Assembly: GCA_001801685.1 (NCBI GenBank)
Contig: MGYJ01000090.1
Location: forward strand, 62,001 to 126,000
DNA from: Gammaproteobacteria bacterium RIFCSPHIGHO2_12_FULL_63_22
GTDB taxonomy: Bacteria; Pseudomonadota; Gammaproteobacteria; Xanthomonadales; Xanthomonadaceae
Direction of reading: 5' to 3'
Length of the DNA: 64,000 bases
Of this stretch, positions 61,313 through 64,000 are shown one piece after another. The notes beneath the pieces were generated by a model, which was not told where the DNA came from, searched no databases, and saw only the letters and a list, made by a program, of their open reading frames with translations. The stretch's first letter is position 1. Every line of letters starts with the position of its first letter. A program made the position numbers and the translations under genes.

Positions 61313-62332
61313 GTGTTGCCGAGTCTGTCGAACCTGACTGGATTCGTGGCCGCGGCCATTGCGAGTGGACTGCTGACGGCGGCATGGATCCACTTCGCGA
61401 ACCGTAGGCAACTCCTCGACCTGCCGGGCGCGCGGCGCGTGCACGATATTCCCACGCCACGTGGAGGCGGAATTGGCATCGCCTTGCTGCTGACCGCCAC
61501 CTTGGCATGGCTCGATTCGCTGGAGATTCATCAGCCTTCGCTGGGGTGGGCCGCGGCGGGAATCGCGTTGTTTTCCGCGCTCGGCTTGTTCGACGACATT
61601 CGGCCGCTTCGGGCCCTGCCCAAGCTCGTCGTGCAATTGTTCGCAGCGGCGATGCTGGTATCAGTCATTCAAGCACCCATCGAACTGGGCTGGCTGGCCT
61701 GGCCGATTGCCATCCTGGCATGCGCCTACACGGTCAACCTGTTCAACTTCATGGATGGCAGCAACGGCCTGGTGGCCGTGCAGGGTCTCGTCATTTCGCT
61801 GGCTGTCGCGTGCTGGCCGGGCCAGGTCGGATGGCTCTCCGTAACAGGCTTCGTGATGGCCGGGGCCTGCGCCGGATTTCTGCCATTCAACCTGCCCAGG
61901 GCTCGGGTGTTCCTGGGCGATGTTGGCAGCCACGCCATTGGCGCGGGGGTTTTCGCACTTCTCCTGCTGTCCTGGAGCCAATCAGTGCTGGGGCTGGCGG
62001 AGTGTCTCCTGTTCGCCACGCCCGTCCTGATCGACACCGGCTACACACTGGTCCGCCGCGCCCTGGCCGGGCGTCCTGTCTGGCGCGCCCACCGCGAACA
62101 CCTTTACCAATACGCTGTCCGGAGTGGGCACAGTCATCTCGCCATTTGCCTCGCCTATGCTGCGTGGACCACAATCTCGATAGGTTTGGCCGCAATTGGC
62201 CTAAGTTTTCGTTCAAGTTTGGTTATGTGGTCTTTGTTTATCCTGAATTGGACCGCAGGAACCGCGATCTATTGCGGAATGAGGCGACATTGGTTGACTG
62301 CACGGATGCGCAGGGGAACGACGCGTGAATAA
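61313..62332 (+). CDS. Polyprenyl-phosphate sugar-1-phosphate transferase (WecA/WbpL/MraY superfamily)
   Basis: RRVHDIPTPRGGGIGIALLL, LFDDIRPLRALPKLVVQ, NLFNFMDGSNGL, RVFLGDVGSHAIG; GTG start. Confidence 0.93.
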   Translation: MLPSLSNLTGFVAAAIASGLLTAAWIHFANRRQLLDLPGARRVHDIPTPRGGGIGIALLLTATLAWLDSLEIHQPSLGWAAAGIALFSALGLFDDIRPLRALPKLVVQLFAAAMLVSVIQAPIELGWLAWPIAILACAYTVNLFNFMDGSNGLVAVQGLVISLAVACWPGQVGWLSVTGFVMAGACAGFLPFNLPRARVFLGDVGSHAIGAGVFALLLLSWSQSVLGLAECLLFATPVLIDTGYTLVRRALAGRPVWRAHREHLYQYAVRSGHSHLAICLAYAAWTTISIGLAAIGLSFRSSLVMWSLFILNWTAGTAIYCGMRRHWLTARMRRGTTRE

Positions 62333-64000
62333 GCGCTGGCCATGGCTGTCCAAATTGCCGCGCTTGCTCGTAGTGATGCACGACCTGTCCATGGTGGTGC
62401 TGACCTGGATGCTGCTCCGCTGGCTGGCCGGCCAGGCGGGGGCGCCGCCCTCGACCTTCCTTTTGCAGGAACTGGCCATCGTCGTGCTGGTACAGGGCAT
62501 CGTCTTCTGGCGCGTCGGCCTGTATCGCGGGGTCTGGCGCTTCGCCAGCATGCCCGACCTCGTCAATATCGCGAGCGCCGCCTTCATAGGCCTGTTGCTG
62601 ATCGTCCCCATCTTCATGGTCCTTGGAATGCTGCCCCAGGTGCCGCGCCGGGTCCTGGTGCCTTATCCGCCGTTCCTGATCGTCGGGCTGGGGCTGCCAC
62701 GACTGGTTTACCGGCTCTGGAAGGACAACAGCCTCGCCCTGTCGCGCAAGGCCGACGCCACGCGCGTCCTCATCCTCGGGGCAGGTCGCGCCGGTGAGAT
62801 GTTGCTGCGTGAACTCCGCGCGCAGGACCGCTATCACCCGGTTGGATTGCTTGACGACACGCGGGTGCTGAAGGGCGCCAAGATCCAGGGCGTGCAGGTG
62901 CTTGGCACCCTCGACGAACTGGCCCGGGTGGCGCGCGAAACAGCGGCGACGCTGCTGGTCATCACGATGCCGTCCGCCAACGCCGCGCAGATGCGCCGGG
63001 TGGTGGAGCTGTGCGATTCGACCGGCTTGCCATTCCGCAAGGTTTCGCGACTCACCGACCAGCTCGAACACAGCCAGGGCGGGTTCGAACTCCGCGAAGT
63101 TGCGATCGAAGACCTGCTCGGCCGCGAGCCCGTCCAGTTCGACTGGCAACTGGTGCGGGAATATTTTGGATCACGGGCGGTGATGATCACCGGGGCCGGC
63201 GGCTCCATCGGCTCCGAACTGGCACACCAGTGTGCGCAGGCCGGGGTCGCTCGGCTGGTACTGCTGGAGCGCGACGAACAATCACTCGAGGAGGTTACCC
63301 GCGCGATCCGCAACGATTTCCCGGGCCTGTTCCTGCAACCCGTGCTCGCGGACTGCGTTGACTCCGCCGCTTACCGAAGCGTGCTGCAGGGTGTCGATTT
63401 CGTCTTCCATGCCGCCGCCTGCAAGCAGGTGCCCATGCTCGAAGCGCAGGTGCGGGCAGCCATGCGCAACAATGTGCAAGTGACCGCCGTCGTGGCGCGC
63501 GCGTGCCGCGCAGCCAATGTGCGCAATTTCGTATTGATTTCCACCGACAAGGCGATCGAGCCGGTTAGCGTGCTGGGTGCCAGCAAGCGGCTGGCCGAGC
63601 TGGCCTGCCAGGCATTGTTCGTTGATGGCCCGACGTCGCTGGCCATCGTCCGGTTCGGCAACGTGCTCGATTCTGCCGGCAGCGTGGTGCCGCTCTTCCG
63701 CGAACAGATCGCGCGCGGCGGACCGGTCACCGTGACCCATCCGGACATCACGCGCTACTTCATGACCATCCCCGAGGCCTGCCAGCTGATTTTGCAGACC
63801 ACGCACCTGTCGCCCGCCACCACGTCGGTCTTTACCCTGGACATGGGCCAGCCCGTGGCCATCCGCGAGCTGGCCGAGCAGATGATCCGCCTCGCAGGCA
63901 AGCATCCCGGCACCGACATCGCCATCGAATTCACCGGGTTGCGCCCTGGGGAGAAACTGCACGAAACCGTCCTGCACCCCGAAGAACGCTATGCCCAGAC
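62325..64000 (+). CDS. Membrane-associated nucleotide-sugar dehydratase/epimerase (WbpM/CapD-like), truncated at window end
   Basis: N-terminal TM segments; LILGAGRAGEMLLRELR; ITGAGGSIGSELAHQCAQ; FHAAACKQVPMLE; ISTDKAIEPVSVLGASKRLAEL; open at right edge. Confidence 0.94.
   Translation, partial: MNKRWPWLSKLPRLLVVMHDLSMVVLTWMLLRWLAGQAGAPPSTFLLQELAIVVLVQGIVFWRVGLYRGVWRFASMPDLVNIASAAFIGLLLIVPIFMVLGMLPQVPRRVLVPYPPFLIVGLGLPRLVYRLWKDNSLALSRKADATRVLILGAGRAGEMLLRELRAQDRYHPVGLLDDTRVLKGAKIQGVQVLGTLDELARVARETAATLLVITMPSANAAQMRRVVELCDSTGLPFRKVSRLTDQLEHSQGGFELREVAIEDLLGREPVQFDWQLVREYFGSRAVMITGAGGSIGSELAHQCAQAGVARLVLLERDEQSLEEVTRAIRNDFPGLFLQPVLADCVDSAAYRSVLQGVDFVFHAAACKQVPMLEAQVRAAMRNNVQVTAVVARACRAANVRNFVLISTDKAIEPVSVLGASKRLAELACQALFVDGPTSLAIVRFGNVLDSAGSVVPLFREQIARGGPVTVTHPDITRYFMTIPEACQLILQTTHLSPATTSVFTLDMGQPVAIRELAEQMIRLAGKHPGTDIAIEFTGLRPGEKLHETVLHPEERYAQ

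Noticed and set aside
59678-61636. 652-aa minus-strand ORF opposite ihfB-lapA-lapB
   Set aside because: Spans several conserved plus-strand genes; composition typical of a shadow ORF.

Overview
A 64 kb, high-GC, gene-dense chromosomal window. Gene order and protein content suggest a Xanthomonadales/Lysobacterales gammaproteobacterium (inference from content, no search run). There is no prophage, transposase, CRISPR array or rRNA operon. Recognisable core blocks: acnA (truncated at the left edge); hflD-mnmA-nudJ; clpS-clpA; infA-aat; trxB-ftsK-lolA-rarA-crcB-serS; tRNA-Ser(UGA); a GacA/UvrY-like regulator; rne/rluC; phhB; nfuA; a three-gene RND efflux operon with two permeases; an overlapping aguA-aguB-TraB-family operon; a DUF1800/DUF1501 pair; rpmJ (missed by the ORF track); serC-pheA-hisC-aroA-cmk-rpsA-ihfB-lapA-lapB; and the start of a polysaccharide/O-antigen-type locus (WecA/WbpL-like and WbpM/CapD-like) cut by the right edge. 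Most interesting points: (1) a candidate neutral-lipid/wax-ester or PHA-granule neighbourhood at about 41.9-47.9 kb, with TetR, acyl-CoA-binding protein, a two-domain alcohol-forming fatty acyl-CoA reductase resembling the Marinobacter type, a PhaF-like phasin, a FFLEELY-like protein and a PHA-system family protein, but no PHA or wax synthase in the window; (2) a pair of inverted, MITE-like palindromic elements at 24.37-24.82 kb whose terminal stems differ by compensatory changes; (3) a membrane-anchored Mrr-like nuclease candidate; (4) a translationally coupled operon linking agmatine-to-putrescine enzymes with a TraB/PrgY-family membrane protein; (5) possible structured leaders at rne and rpsA. 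All calls come from reading the sequence and supplied translations; no database or folding software was used.
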